The notes beneath the pieces were generated by a model. That model was not told the origin of the DNA and made no database searches. It saw nothing but the letters and a program-made list of their open reading frames with translations. A program made the translations under genes and the position numbers. 64,000 bases of DNA from Kitasatospora sp. NBC_01250 (GTDB lineage: Bacteria; Actinomycetota; Actinomycetes; Streptomycetales; Streptomycetaceae), in the NCBI RefSeq assembly GCF_036226465.1, contig NZ_CP108476.1:3224001-3288000 (forward strand). The letters run 5' to 3'. This document shows positions 1 through 8,933 of this stretch, one piece after another. Every line of letters starts with the position of its first letter. Position 1 is the stretch's first letter.

Positions 1-161
1 ACCACGGAGGGCGCCGTAACGGCGCTGGTGGCGCTGTGCAGAGTGACACCCGAGTCCTCCAGGCTGACCGCCTTGTGGTTGAGGACGAGGATGAGGGCGC
101 GGCGCGTCGATACGACGCCGAGTGGCTCGTAGGACGCGTTGAGGACCAGGACATGCGGCAC
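1..161 (-). CDS. HNH endonuclease family protein, N-terminal part (continues beyond window)
   Basis: Reading the minus strand from a GTG at 161 gives an open frame to the window edge, beginning MPHVLVLNASYEPLGVVSTR and continuing with RALILVLNHKAVSLEDSG. This N-terminus is what I recognise from the short actinobacterial HNH endonucleases; the HNH catalytic motif itself would lie beyond the window, so the catalytic assignment rests on family resemblance. A strong ribosome binding site (AAGGAGG) sits about 7 nt upstream of the GTG. The gene is divergent from the MscS gene, with a 380-nt shared upstream region. About 53 codons are visible. Confidence 0.75.
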   Translation of the reverse strand, partial: MPHVLVLNASYEPLGVVSTRRALILVLNHKAVSLEDSGVTLHSATSAVTAPSV

Positions 162-541
162 GGATGCCTCCTTGGACGCCTGCGGCGCGTGGCTCGCGCC
201 GGGACGAGCGGATGACCGCGCATCGCTGCGCGATCACCCCCAGTGTCGCCTTACGACTTTGTACGGCGCCACCACTACCGGGTAACGGCCCGAAGAGGCT
301 TCGGTCATCGCCGGTCGTACTGATCTCTATGCCCAAGCGTGCGGCGCGCCGCACTCGAACGGTCCACCCGGCGCCGCTGAGCGGCCTACGAAGATCACCC
401 GCCGGGACCCGCCGGTGGGGCGGGCGGCCGGCGGCGGGGGAAATCGGGGGCCCGCCCGGGCGCTAGGCTGAGTCGCACGGTCCGCGCGGGCGGCGTGTCC
501 CGCGGGGCCGGCCGTGTGCCCGTCTGCAGGAAGGTTCCACC
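162..541. other. 380-nt intergenic region between divergent genes
   Basis: No convincing gene is seen here; the open frames are short and lack a codon-position bias. It must hold the promoters of the leftward HNH gene and the rightward MscS gene. The ribosome binding site of the MscS gene (GCAGGAAGG) is at its right end. A TAGGCT hexamer near 463 resembles an actinobacterial -10 box but has no good -35 partner. Confidence 0.5.
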
Positions 542-1657
542 GTGAGCTGGTCCGGTCTCCCGGCCCTTCTCTCCGCGGCCCCCAGTCCGCCCGCCGAGAC
601 ACCCGTCCTGCGGCTGCCCACCAGCGCCAGCGACGTGTCGGACAGCACCCGGCAGGCGGCCTCCTGGCTCGACACCAACTGGCAGAGCTGGGTCGAGGGC
701 GCGGTCCGGATCGTCATCATCGTGGTGCTCGCGCTGCTGCTCAGAGCCGCGGTGCGCAAGCTGATCTCGCAGTTCATACACCGTATGACCCGCGAACCGC
801 AGGGTGACGAGGACGGGCCCAGCCGGCTGGGCGGACTGCTCGTCAACACCGAGCGGCGCCAGCAGCGCTCGGCCGCGATCGGCTCGGTGCTGCGCAGCGT
901 GGCCTCGTTCACCATCATGGGCACCGCCGCGCTGATGGTGCTCTCGGCGCTCGGCATGGACCTCGCACCGCTGCTGGCCAGTGCCGGTGTGGCCGGTGTG
1001 GCGATCGGTTTCGGCGCCCGCAACCTGGTGACGGACTTCCTCTCCGGGGTCTTCATGATCATGGAGGACCAGTACGGCGTCGGGGACGAGATCGACACCG
1101 GCGTGGCCACCGGCACCGTGCTGGAGGTGGGCCTGCGGGTGACCAAGCTGCGCGGCGCGAACGGCGAGATCTGGTACATCCGCAACGGCGAGGTGAAGCG
1201 GATCGCCAACATGAGCCAGGGCTGGTCGACCGCCACCGTGGACGTCCAGGTGGGCTACCGGGAGCCGCTCGACCGGGTGACCGAGCTGATCCTGCAGACC
1301 GCCGAGCAGTTCGCCAAGGAAGCGCCCTGGGACGAGGTGCTCTGGGACCCGGTGGAGGTGCTGGGCGTGGAGTCCGTCGCCTCCGACACCGTCGTGCTGC
1401 GGGTGCAGGCCAGGACCATGCCGGGCAAGGCGGTCCTGGTCACCCGGGGTCTGCGCCAGCGGCTCAAGACCGCCTTCGACGACGCCGGCATCAAGCTGAA
1501 GGAGGAGGTCGCCGCGCCGATCCCCGCGCCGGCCGCCCCGGCGGACGCGCTGCCGCCCTCCGCGCTGGCCGACCCGGCCTCGGCCCGTTCGCTGGCCGCC
1601 CGGCCGATACCGGCGCCCACGCCGGAGGAGCAGCAGGCCTTCGGCAAGCTGCCCTAG
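542..1657 (+). CDS. MscS family mechanosensitive ion channel
   Basis: The 371-aa product is an inner-membrane small-conductance mechanosensitive channel that would release solutes on hypo-osmotic shock. TM1 is at about residues 54-72 (VRIVIIVVLALLLRAAV) and TM2 at 118-137. The pore-lining TM3 follows with the Gly/Ala-rich signature GVAGVAIGFGARNLVTDFLS. The conserved start of the cytosolic beta domain follows (EDQYGVGDEI, then GTVLEVGLRVTKLRGANGEI). The C-terminus is an Ala/Pro-rich tail. The GTG start at 542 is supported by GCAGGAAGG 8 nt upstream. The gene stands alone and is followed by a good intrinsic terminator. Confidence 0.93.
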   Translation: MSWSGLPALLSAAPSPPAETPVLRLPTSASDVSDSTRQAASWLDTNWQSWVEGAVRIVIIVVLALLLRAAVRKLISQFIHRMTREPQGDEDGPSRLGGLLVNTERRQQRSAAIGSVLRSVASFTIMGTAALMVLSALGMDLAPLLASAGVAGVAIGFGARNLVTDFLSGVFMIMEDQYGVGDEIDTGVATGTVLEVGLRVTKLRGANGEIWYIRNGEVKRIANMSQGWSTATVDVQVGYREPLDRVTELILQTAEQFAKEAPWDEVLWDPVEVLGVESVASDTVVLRVQARTMPGKAVLVTRGLRQRLKTAFDDAGIKLKEEVAAPIPAPAAPADALPPSALADPASARSLAARPIPAPTPEEQQAFGKLP

Positions 1658-1676
1658 CTGGCGCCCGCTCCGCCCA

Positions 1677-1710
1677 GCAGCCCCACGACCCACCCGGGTC
1701 GCGGGGCTGC
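1677..1710 (+). terminator. Intrinsic terminator of the MscS gene
   Basis: A 15-bp stem with one mismatch (arms 1677-1691 and 1696-1710, ACCC loop) starts 20 nt after the MscS stop codon and is followed by a TTTT run at 1715-1718. Confidence 0.8.
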
Positions 1711-1752
1711 CGCGTTTTCCGCGGCCCAGGGTCGCGAGAGTCGCCGAAGTCA

Positions 1753-1780
1753 TTGACAGCCGGGGAGGAACTGTTAGTAA
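1753..1780 (+). promoter_or_regulatory. Candidate promoter of the csn operon
   Basis: A perfect -35 TTGACA lies at 1753-1758. The best -10 candidates are TAGTAA at 1775-1780 (16-nt spacer) or TAAAGT at 1778-1783 (19-nt spacer). Both overlap the CsnR-like operator, so bound repressor would block polymerase. Confidence 0.55.
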
Positions 1781-1791
1781 AGTTTCCAATC
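1773..1791. promoter_or_regulatory. CsnR-like ROK operator
   Basis: The sequence GTTAGTAAAGTTTCCAATC matches 16 of 19 positions of the palindrome GTTAGGAAAGTTTCCTAAC that I recall as the binding site of the ROK repressor CsnR in Streptomyces. It overlaps the -10 region of the operon promoter and lies 57 nt before the csnR start, consistent with autoregulation. Confidence 0.7.
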
Positions 1792-1847
1792 ATCGGGAGC
1801 GCCACCACCCCCGCACCGACCACGGCCGATGGAGGAGGATCAAGCTC

Positions 1848-3035
1848 GTGACCGACACCACCAGCACCCCCCGCCCCGGCACTCCCAGCCGACTGCGAGC
1901 CATCAACGACCGGGCGGCGCTCGACCTCCTGCTTGAGCACGGCCCCCTGTCCCGGACCAGGATCGGGGCGCTGACCGGGCTCTCCAAGCCCACCGCCTCC
2001 CAGCTGCTGGCCCGCCTGGAGGCGGCCCACCTGGTCGTCCCGGTGGGCACCAGCGCGGGCGGCCCCGGGCCCAACGCGCAGCTGTACCAGCTCAATCCGG
2101 CCGCCGGGTACGTGGCGGGGCTGGACGTGACCACCACCCACGTCCGCTTCGCGGTGGCCGACATCACCGGCACCACCCTGGCCGAACACCTGCTGCCCAC
2201 CCCCGGACGGCATGCCGCCGGCACCGTCGACCGGGTCGCCGAGGGGCTCGCCCAGACGGTGCGCCAGGCCGGTCTGCGGCCCGGCTGCCTGAGCGAGATC
2301 GCGATCGGCACCCCCGGCGCGCTCGACCCGGCCACCGGCAAGCTGCGCTACGCCGCCCACCTGCCCGGCTGGCACTCCCCCAGGCTGGCCGAGGAGCTGC
2401 GCGCGGCGCTCGGCGCGCCGGTGGCGATCGAGAACGACGTCAACCTCGCCGCGGTGGCCGAGCGGGCGCTCGGCTCGGCCCGCGGCTGCGCGGACTTCGT
2501 GCTGCTCTGGGCCGAGGAGGGCATCGGCGCCGCGATCACCATCGGCGGCCGGCTGCACCGCGGCTTCACCGGCGGCGCCGGCGAGGTCGGCTACATGCCG
2601 GTGCCCGGCGCACCGGTGGTCCGCAACGTCCGCCGGGAGAACTCCGGCGGCTTCCAGGAACTGGCCGGAGCCAACGCGGTCCTGGCCCTGGCCAAGCGGT
2701 ACAAGCTGCCCGGCCGCACGGCCGAGGCGGCGGTCACCCGCGCCCTCGCCACCCCCGGCGCGGGCGAGGAGTTCCTGGCCGAGCTGGCCAACCGGCTGGC
2801 CACCGGTCTGGCGGCGATCGTCGCGGTGGTCGACCCCGAACTCGTCGTGCTCTGCGGCGGGATCCCGACCGCGGGCGGTGAGACGCTGCGCGAGCTCGTC
2901 CAGGAGGAGCTCACCGGCCTCGCGGTGCCGCGTCCCCGGCTGCTCAGCAGCACGGTGCCCGGCTCGCCGGTGCTGCACGGCGCGCTGCAGCTCGCCCTGA
3001 CCGCCGCACGGGAGAGGGCCTTCACCACCGCCTGA
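1848..3035 (+). CDS. csnR: ROK family transcriptional repressor (CsnR-like)
   Basis: This 395-aa regulator has an N-terminal winged helix-turn-helix at about residues 22-70 (LSRTRIGALTGLSKPTASQL), followed by a ROK sugar-kinase-like fold with AIENDVNLAAVAERALGSA and GGAGEVGYMPVP. The zinc-binding CxCGxxGC motif of ROK kinases is missing, in line with a regulator. The GTG start at 1848 has GGAGGAGG 9 nt upstream. It is the first gene of a six-gene operon with a CUT1 transporter, a GH4 enzyme and a sugar kinase. This is the order of the csnR-K operon for chitosan-oligosaccharide use, and a CsnR-type palindrome sits in the promoter. The assignment to CsnR is inferred from this context. Confidence 0.85.
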   Translation: MTDTTSTPRPGTPSRLRAINDRAALDLLLEHGPLSRTRIGALTGLSKPTASQLLARLEAAHLVVPVGTSAGGPGPNAQLYQLNPAAGYVAGLDVTTTHVRFAVADITGTTLAEHLLPTPGRHAAGTVDRVAEGLAQTVRQAGLRPGCLSEIAIGTPGALDPATGKLRYAAHLPGWHSPRLAEELRAALGAPVAIENDVNLAAVAERALGSARGCADFVLLWAEEGIGAAITIGGRLHRGFTGGAGEVGYMPVPGAPVVRNVRRENSGGFQELAGANAVLALAKRYKLPGRTAEAAVTRALATPGAGEEFLAELANRLATGLAAIVAVVDPELVVLCGGIPTAGGETLRELVQEELTGLAVPRPRLLSSTVPGSPVLHGALQLALTAARERAFTTA

Positions 3036-3159
3036 TCCGCCTCGTGACCCGCAACCGATCCACCGTCATGCCCGATGTCCGCGCACCCGCACTGCCTCCC
3101 CCCTTCCCCCGCCGGGGCGACGGGCGATGCCGCCCGCCCCCGTACTCCCAGGAGGACGC

Positions 3160-4503
3160 GTGTCCCAGATCCGCACCCACCGGCTCGCCGCCGCGGTGGC
3201 CCTCGGCGCGAGCGTCGCGCTGCTGGCCACCGGCTGCACCGGCACCGACTCCACCGGCACCGACCGGTCCGCCAACGGCAAGGACGTCACCATCACCTTC
3301 TGGCACGGCTGGAGCCAGGACAACGAGACCAAGGCGATCAACGCCAACATCGCCGCCTTCGAGCAGCTGCACCCGAACATCCACGTCAAGGTGGTCGCCA
3401 ACGTCTCCGACGACAAGAGCGAGCAGGCGCTGCGGGCCGGCGGCTCCGACGCCCCCGACGTGGTCTCCTCCTTCACCACCGACAACGTCGGCGCGTTCTG
3501 CAACTCCAAGATCTGGATCGACCTCAACCCCCTGCTCAAGCAGGACAACATCGACCCGGCCGCCACCTTCCCCGCCCAGATGCTCAAGTACAGCCAGTTC
3601 CAGGGCGACCAGTGCTCGCTGCCGCTGCTCGGCGACGCCTACGGGCTCTACTACAACAAGAAGGCGTTCGCCGCCGCCGGGATCACCGCCCCGCCGAAGA
3701 CCCTGAGCGAGTTCGACGCCGACGCGGTGAAGCTGACCGTCCCCAGCGGCGACGGCTACCAGCAGCTCGGCTTCATGCCCGACTACCACGGCTACGAGTC
3801 CTCTCCCGCACACTACTTGGGCCAGTGGGGCACCAGCTACTTCGGCCCGGACGGCAAGGCGGACCTGGCCACCGACCCGACGGTGGCCGACATGCTCGGC
3901 TGGCAGCGGAGCCTGGTGAACCAACTGGGCGGCTACGACAAGCTGGAGAAGTTCCGCACCACCTTCGGCGACGAGTTCAGCGCCAAGAACCCGTTCGAGA
4001 CCGGCCAGGTGGCGATGGCGATCGACGGCGAGTGGCGGACCCAGTCGATCGCCGACGACAACGCCTCCGTCGACTGGGCCACCGCGCCCTTCCCGGTGCC
4101 CGACGCGCAGGCCGCCAGTTACGGCCGCGGCTACCTGACCGGCACCATCATCGGCATCGCCCGCAGCTCCCAGAAGCAGGCCGCCGCCTGGCAGTTGGTG
4201 AAGTACCTGACCACCGACACGGACGCGGTGGTGAGCTTCGCCAACGCGATCCACAACGTGCCCAGCACCATAGCCGCGCTCAACTCGCCCAAGCTGACGG
4301 CCGATCCGAACTTCAAGACCTTCCTGGACGTGGCTCGCAACCCCAACTCCTCGACCACGCCCGCCAGTATCAACGGCGGCGCCTACCAGGTGAGCCTGCA
4401 GAACTTCGCCTACGACGTGGAGAGCGGCAAGAAGACCGATCTGGCGGCCGGCCTCGCGGCCACCGACAAGGAGATCGACGACGCCGTGGCCCAGGCGAAG
4501 TGA
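3160..4503 (+). CDS. csnE: Extracellular sugar-binding lipoprotein of CUT1 ABC transporter
   Basis: The 447-aa family 1 solute-binding protein captures an oligosaccharide outside the membrane, probably chitosan-derived. An n-region with two Arg/His residues, a hydrophobic stretch and the lipobox LLATGC (lipidated Cys about residue 26) mark it as a lipoprotein. The mature protein starts VTITFWHGWSQDNETKAINA, typical of this family. I chose the GTG at 3160 because AGGAGG precedes it directly and the signal peptide then has normal length; the in-frame ATG at 3127 has no ribosome binding site. The gene is followed 7 nt later by the first permease. Confidence 0.88.
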   Translation: MSQIRTHRLAAAVALGASVALLATGCTGTDSTGTDRSANGKDVTITFWHGWSQDNETKAINANIAAFEQLHPNIHVKVVANVSDDKSEQALRAGGSDAPDVVSSFTTDNVGAFCNSKIWIDLNPLLKQDNIDPAATFPAQMLKYSQFQGDQCSLPLLGDAYGLYYNKKAFAAAGITAPPKTLSEFDADAVKLTVPSGDGYQQLGFMPDYHGYESSPAHYLGQWGTSYFGPDGKADLATDPTVADMLGWQRSLVNQLGGYDKLEKFRTTFGDEFSAKNPFETGQVAMAIDGEWRTQSIADDNASVDWATAPFPVPDAQAASYGRGYLTGTIIGIARSSQKQAAAWQLVKYLTTDTDAVVSFANAIHNVPSTIAALNSPKLTADPNFKTFLDVARNPNSSTTPASINGGAYQVSLQNFAYDVESGKKTDLAAGLAATDKEIDDAVAQAK

Positions 4504-4510
4504 TCCCCCG

Positions 4511-5470
4511 ATGGCCCTGACCAGCACACCCCGGCCCGCCGCACTGCGCCGCAAGCACCGCCGCGAGGCCTGGCGCACGCTCGCCTTCCTCTCCCCCTGG
4601 CTGCTCGGCTTCGGCTTCTTCTTCGCCTATCCGCTGCTCTCCACCGTGTACTTCTCCTTCATGAAGTACGACGGCTTCACCGCCCCCGTCTTCACCGGCC
4701 TGCGGAACTGGAACTACGTCCTGGGCCACTACCCCTTCTTCTGGCAGGGCCTGGGCAACACGCTCTGGCTGGTGGTGGTGATGGTCTCGCTGCGGGTCGT
4801 CTTCGGTCTGGGCGTCGGCCTGCTGATCACCAAGGTGAAGAGCGGCGCCGGCTTCTTCCGCACCGCGTTCTACCTGCCCTACCTGGCCCCGCCGGTGGCC
4901 GCCACGATCGCCTTCGCGTTCCTGCTCAACCCGGGCACCGGGCCGGTGAACCACGCGCTGGGCCGGCTCGGCCTGCCGCAGCCCGGCTGGTTCAACGACC
5001 CCGGCTGGTCCAAGCCGGCCCTGACGCTGCTCGCGCTGTGGGGCATCGGCGACCTGATGGTGATCTTCCTGGCCGCCCTGCTGGACGTCCCCCAGGAGCA
5101 GTACGAGGCGGCCGAGTTGGACGGCGCCGGGGCCTGGCAGAAGTTCCGCTTCGTCACCGTCCCGCACATCTCGCCGATCGTGGTCTTCGCGGTGGTGACC
5201 GGCGTGATCCAGACGATGCAGTACTACACCCAGGCGATCGTGGCCGGGAAGGTGGCCAGCGGTGTGATCGGCGGCTCCGGCGAGCAGTTCGAGCCCGGCT
5301 ACCCGCGCGGCTCCACCTGGACGCTGCCGCAGATGGTCTACAACCTCGGCTTCCAGCGCTTCGACACCGGCTCGGCCTGCGTGGTGGCCCTGATCCTCTT
5401 CGCCATCTCGATGGCCTTCACCAGTCTGTTGCTGCGCCGTCGGGCCGGCTTCGTGACCAGCGAGGACTGA
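4511..5470 (+). CDS. csnF: Sugar ABC transporter permease, MalF type
   Basis: The 319-aa inner-membrane permease has six predicted membrane segments. The first is LAFLSPWLLGFGFFFAYPLL at about residues 26-46. The cytoplasmic EAA loop that contacts the ATPase reads EQYEAAELDGAGAWQKFRFV near residue 197. It is the MalF-like partner of the next gene. No ATPase gene is present in the operon, so a shared MsiK-type multiple-sugar ATPase encoded elsewhere is probably used, as known for Streptomyces CUT1 systems. It starts 7 nt after csnE. Confidence 0.9.
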   Translation: MALTSTPRPAALRRKHRREAWRTLAFLSPWLLGFGFFFAYPLLSTVYFSFMKYDGFTAPVFTGLRNWNYVLGHYPFFWQGLGNTLWLVVVMVSLRVVFGLGVGLLITKVKSGAGFFRTAFYLPYLAPPVAATIAFAFLLNPGTGPVNHALGRLGLPQPGWFNDPGWSKPALTLLALWGIGDLMVIFLAALLDVPQEQYEAAELDGAGAWQKFRFVTVPHISPIVVFAVVTGVIQTMQYYTQAIVAGKVASGVIGGSGEQFEPGYPRGSTWTLPQMVYNLGFQRFDTGSACVVALILFAISMAFTSLLLRRRAGFVTSED

Positions 5471-5473
5471 CCC

Positions 5474-6376
5474 ATGGCCGTGACCTCCTCCCCCAGCCTG
5501 GGCCGGCCGCTCGACGCGCCCGCCCGCACCACCGCGCACCGCACCGCCCGCCGCCGCGCCGCCCTGCACTGGGTGGCCGTGCACACCACCGCGATCGCCG
5601 CCGCGCTCTTCTTCCTGCTGCCCTTCCTCTTCGTCTTCCTCACCTCGGTGATGTCGGACCGCCAGGCCCTGACCACCGACTACTGGCCGCAGCACTGGGA
5701 CTGGGGCAACTACGTCAAGGTGTGGCGGACCCCGGGCTTCCTGACCTGGTGGCGCAACACCCTGGTGTACGCGGTCGCCGGGACGGTACTGACCGTGGTC
5801 TCCAGCCTGCCGGTCGCCTACGCGCTGGCCCGGTTCCGGTTCCGCGGCCGCAACCTGGCCCTGATGGCGGTCATCTCGATGATGATGCTGCCGCCCCAGG
5901 TGACGGTCATCCCGATGTACCTGTTCTGGGCCAAGCAGATGCACCTGACCGGCACGCTCTGGCCGCTGATCATCCCGATGGCCTTCGGCGACGCCTTCAC
6001 CATCTTCCTGCTGCGGCAGTTCCTGCTGACCATCCCCAGGGAGTACACCGAGGCGGCCCGGGTGGACGGCTGCGGGGAGCTGCGGACGCTGCTGCGGGTG
6101 ATCCTGCCGATGGCCCGCCCGGCCATCGCCGCCGTCGCCCTGTTCCAGTTCTTCTACTGCTGGAACGACTACTTCGGGCCGCAGATCTACGCGAGCGAGA
6201 ACCCCGGTGCCTGGACTCTCTCCTACGGCCTGGAGTCCTTCAAGGGCGCGCACCACACCAACTGGAACCTGACCATGGCGGCCACCCTGCTGATCATGGC
6301 GCCCGTCATCGTTCTCTTCTTCTTCGCTCAGAAGGCCTTCATCGAAGGCGTCACACTCACAGGGGTCAAGGGCTGA
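5474..6376 (+). CDS. csnG: Sugar ABC transporter permease, MalG type
   Basis: The 300-aa second permease subunit has six membrane segments and an EAA loop (REYTEAARVDGCGELRTLLR) near residue 194. The N-terminal tail is Arg/Ala-rich and cytoplasmic. It starts 3 nt after csnF ends, showing tight coupling, and 1 nt separates its stop from the GH4 gene. With csnE and csnF it forms the import complex; the ATP-hydrolysing subunit is missing from this locus. Confidence 0.9.
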   Translation: MAVTSSPSLGRPLDAPARTTAHRTARRRAALHWVAVHTTAIAAALFFLLPFLFVFLTSVMSDRQALTTDYWPQHWDWGNYVKVWRTPGFLTWWRNTLVYAVAGTVLTVVSSLPVAYALARFRFRGRNLALMAVISMMMLPPQVTVIPMYLFWAKQMHLTGTLWPLIIPMAFGDAFTIFLLRQFLLTIPREYTEAARVDGCGELRTLLRVILPMARPAIAAVALFQFFYCWNDYFGPQIYASENPGAWTLSYGLESFKGAHHTNWNLTMAATLLIMAPVIVLFFFAQKAFIEGVTLTGVKG

Positions 6377-6377
6377 T

Positions 6378-7667
6378 ATGTCTCTCAAACTCGCCATCGT
6401 CGGCGGCGGTTCCACCTACACGCCCGAACTCATCGACGGCTTCGCCCGGTTGCGCGACCGGCTGCCGATCGGCGAGCTGGTGCTGATCGACCCGGCCGCC
6501 GAGCGGCTGGAGCTGATCGGCGGCCTGGCCCGGCGGATCTTCGCCAAGCAGGGTCACCCGGGCACCATCACCACGACCCAGGACCTGGACGCCGGCGTGG
6601 CCGACGCGGACGCCGTCCTGCTGCAGCTGCGGATCGGCGGGCAGGCGGCCCGCGGCGAGGACGAGACCTGGCCGCTGGAGTGCGGCTGCGTGGGCCAGGA
6701 GACCACCGGCGCGGGCGGGTTGGCCAAGGCGCTGCGCACCGTGCCGGTGGTGCTGGACATCGCCGAGAAGGTCCGCCGGGCCAACCCGGCGGCCTGGATC
6801 GTGGACTTCACCAACCCGGTGGGCATCGTCACCCGGGCCCTGCTGGAGGCCGGCCACAAGGCCGTGGGCCTGTGCAACGTGGCGATCGGGTTCCAGCGCA
6901 AGTTCGCCGCCCACCTGGGCGTGGCACCGGAGTTGATCCGCCTGGACCACGTCGGGCTGAACCACCTGACCTGGGAGCGCGGCGTCACGCTGCTGGACGC
7001 CCCCGGCGCGGCCGGCGGGCGCGAGGTGCTGCCGGAGCTGCTCGGCGGCTTCGGCCCGCAGATCGCCGAGGACCTGCTGCTGCCGCTGCCGGTGATCCAG
7101 CGGCTCGGCGTGGTGCCCTCGTACTACCTGCGCTACTTCTACCAGCACGACCAGGTGGTCCAGGAGCTGCGCGAGAAGGGCTCGCGGGCCGGCCAGGTGG
7201 CCGCGATCGAGCGCGAGCTGCTGACCATGTACGCGGACCCGGCGCTGGACACCAAGCCCGAGCTGCTCGCCGAGCGCGGCGGCGCCTTCTACTCGGAGGC
7301 TGCGGTGCAGCTGCTCGCGGCGCTGCTCGGCACCGGCGGGGTGGCGCACGACGTGCAGGTGGTCAACACCCGCAACGACGGGATCCTGCCCTTCCTGCCG
7401 GACGAGGCGGTGATCGAGGTGCCCGCCGAGGTCGGCGCGGGCGGCGTGACCGCGCTGCCGCAGCGCCCGGTGGAACCGCTCTACCGGGGCCTGATCGCGG
7501 CCGTCACCGCCTACGAGGAGCTGGCCCTGGCCGCGGCCCTGAAGGGCGGCCGGGACCGGGTCTTCGACGCCCTCCTCGCGCACCCGCTGGTGGGCCAGCT
7601 CGACCTGGCCGAGCAGCTGACGGACCGCCTGCTGGCGCACAATCGCCAGCACCTGGACTGGGCCTGA
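6378..7667 (+). CDS. csnH: Glycoside hydrolase family 4 (6-phospho-beta-glucosidase type)
   Basis: The 429-aa enzyme belongs to GH4, which cleaves glycosides by an NAD+ and divalent-metal dependent redox mechanism. The dinucleotide-binding N-terminus is KLAIVGGGSTYTPELIDGFA. The conserved blocks CVGQETTGAGG, VDFTNPVGIVTRA, GLCNV (with the expected metal-ligand Cys) and LNHLTW (metal-ligand His) all follow. In this operon the substrate is probably an imported chito-oligosaccharide, phosphorylated or not; exact specificity cannot be read from sequence. It begins 1 nt after csnG stops. Confidence 0.9.
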   Translation: MSLKLAIVGGGSTYTPELIDGFARLRDRLPIGELVLIDPAAERLELIGGLARRIFAKQGHPGTITTTQDLDAGVADADAVLLQLRIGGQAARGEDETWPLECGCVGQETTGAGGLAKALRTVPVVLDIAEKVRRANPAAWIVDFTNPVGIVTRALLEAGHKAVGLCNVAIGFQRKFAAHLGVAPELIRLDHVGLNHLTWERGVTLLDAPGAAGGREVLPELLGGFGPQIAEDLLLPLPVIQRLGVVPSYYLRYFYQHDQVVQELREKGSRAGQVAAIERELLTMYADPALDTKPELLAERGGAFYSEAAVQLLAALLGTGGVAHDVQVVNTRNDGILPFLPDEAVIEVPAEVGAGGVTALPQRPVEPLYRGLIAAVTAYEELALAAALKGGRDRVFDALLAHPLVGQLDLAEQLTDRLLAHNRQHLDWA

Positions 7668-7701
7668 CCGGCCGAAGGCCCGAGCGCCACCTGACACCCA
7701 G

Positions 7702-7722
7702 CCCCGGCCGGACCGGCCGGGG
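7702..7722 (+). other. Small intercistronic hairpin between csnH and csnK
   Basis: A perfect 9-bp GC-only stem (arms 7702-7710 and 7714-7722, loop GAC) lies in the 80-nt gap between the two genes, without a T run. It may be a processing or stability element that adjusts kinase expression, or a weak attenuator. Confidence 0.4.
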
Positions 7723-7747
7723 CCCCACGTACGAGCCCGGGGGCCCG

Positions 7748-8818
7748 ATGGAGCACCACCAGCTGGAACCAGACCCGACCCTTGCCGAGGGAGCCGGGGG
7801 AGCCGGCCCCGCCGCCGTGCTCGCGATCGACGCCGGCAACAGCAAGACCGACGTCGCCTTCGTGGCCGCGGACGGCCGGCTGCTCGGCACCGCCCGGGGC
7901 GGCGGCTTCGCCCCGCAGCTGACCGGGCCCGAGGCGGCCGTCGCCGCGCTCGCCCCGCTGGTCGCGGCGGCGGCCGAACAGGCCGGCCCCGCCCTCGCCC
8001 CCGGCGCGCCGGTCCAGCACCTCCACGCCTGCCTGGCCAACGCCGATCTCCCTATCGAGGAGGAGCGGCTGGAGCGGGCGCTGGCCGCGCACGGCTGGGG
8101 CCGCACGGTCGCGGTCGCCAACGACACCTTCGGCCTGCTGCGGGCCGGCACCGACAGCCCGCGCGGGGTGGCCGTGGTCTGCGGCGCCGGGATCAACTGC
8201 GTGGGCCTGCTGCCGGACGGCCGCACCGCGCGCTTCCCGGCGCTCGGCCAGCTGACCGGCGACTGGGGCGGCGGCGGCGGGCTCGCCGCCGAGGCGATGT
8301 GGCACGCGGCCAGGGCCGAGGACGGCCGCGGGCCCGCCACCACGCTGACCGGCGCGATCGCCGCGCACTTCGCGCTGCCCGGCGCCAATGCGGTGGCAGC
8401 CGCGATGCACCTGGGCGAGCTGGCCCGGGAGCGGCTGCACGAGGTCGCCCCGCTGATCTTCGACTGCGCGGCCGAGGGGGACGCCACCGCGCTGGAGCTG
8501 ATCGACCGCCAGGCCGAGGAGATCAGCCGGCTGGCCTTCGTCGCACTCGGCCGCCTGGAGCTGCTCGGCGAGCCCACCCCGCTGGTGCTCGGCGGCGGGG
8601 TGCTGGCGGCCGGGCACCCGCTGCTGCTGGACAACCTGACCGAGCGGCTGCGCGCCCTCACCCCGTGGGCACAGCCGCGGATCGTCACCGCGCCGCCGGT
8701 GCTGGGCGCGGCACTGCTCGGCCTGGACCGGCTGGCGGCCGAGGGCCTGGGCGGCGGCCCCGGCGCCCAGCAGCGGCTGCGCGAGGCGTACGGCAGCCCG
8801 GCGGCGATGGCCGCCTGA
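7748..8818 (+). CDS. csnK: N-acetylglucosamine kinase-like sugar kinase (BadF/BadG/BcrA/BcrD ATPase fold)
   Basis: This 356-aa ASKHA-fold kinase has the phosphate 1 motif AIDAGNSKTDVAF at about residue 29, phosphate 2 motif GVAVVCGAGINCVG, and GDWGGGGGLAAEAMWHAARA, all typical of N-acetylglucosamine kinases. It would phosphorylate the amino sugar released by the GH4 enzyme. ATG at 7748 is preceded by a G-rich stretch. It is the last gene of the operon, with a strong hairpin after it. The kinase gene is separated from csnH by 80 nt, unlike the tight spacing upstream. Confidence 0.87.
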   Translation: MEHHQLEPDPTLAEGAGGAGPAAVLAIDAGNSKTDVAFVAADGRLLGTARGGGFAPQLTGPEAAVAALAPLVAAAAEQAGPALAPGAPVQHLHACLANADLPIEEERLERALAAHGWGRTVAVANDTFGLLRAGTDSPRGVAVVCGAGINCVGLLPDGRTARFPALGQLTGDWGGGGGLAAEAMWHAARAEDGRGPATTLTGAIAAHFALPGANAVAAAMHLGELARERLHEVAPLIFDCAAEGDATALELIDRQAEEISRLAFVALGRLELLGEPTPLVLGGGVLAAGHPLLLDNLTERLRALTPWAQPRIVTAPPVLGAALLGLDRLAAEGLGGGPGAQQRLREAYGSPAAMAA

Positions 8819-8835
8819 GGCCGGGCCCGACGTCA

Positions 8836-8878
8836 ACCGGCGGCGCCGGCCGGGGTGGTGGGAGCCGGCGCCGCCGGT
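8836..8878 (+). terminator. Terminator hairpin of csn operon
   Basis: A perfect 15-bp GC-rich stem (arms 8836-8850 and 8864-8878, 13-nt loop) starts 17 nt after the csnK stop. There is no T run, as is common in Streptomyces. Confidence 0.7.
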
Positions 8879-8933
8879 GCACCCAGGGCCGGCGCCCTGC
8901 CGCTCGGGGTGGCCATCCGGGGGGGCACCGTTC

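Noticed and set aside
395..1789. 464-aa minus-strand open frame across the MscS gene
   Set aside because: It is antisense to a clear MscS gene; long shadow frames are expected at this GC content and the sequence is low-complexity Arg/Gly/Pro.
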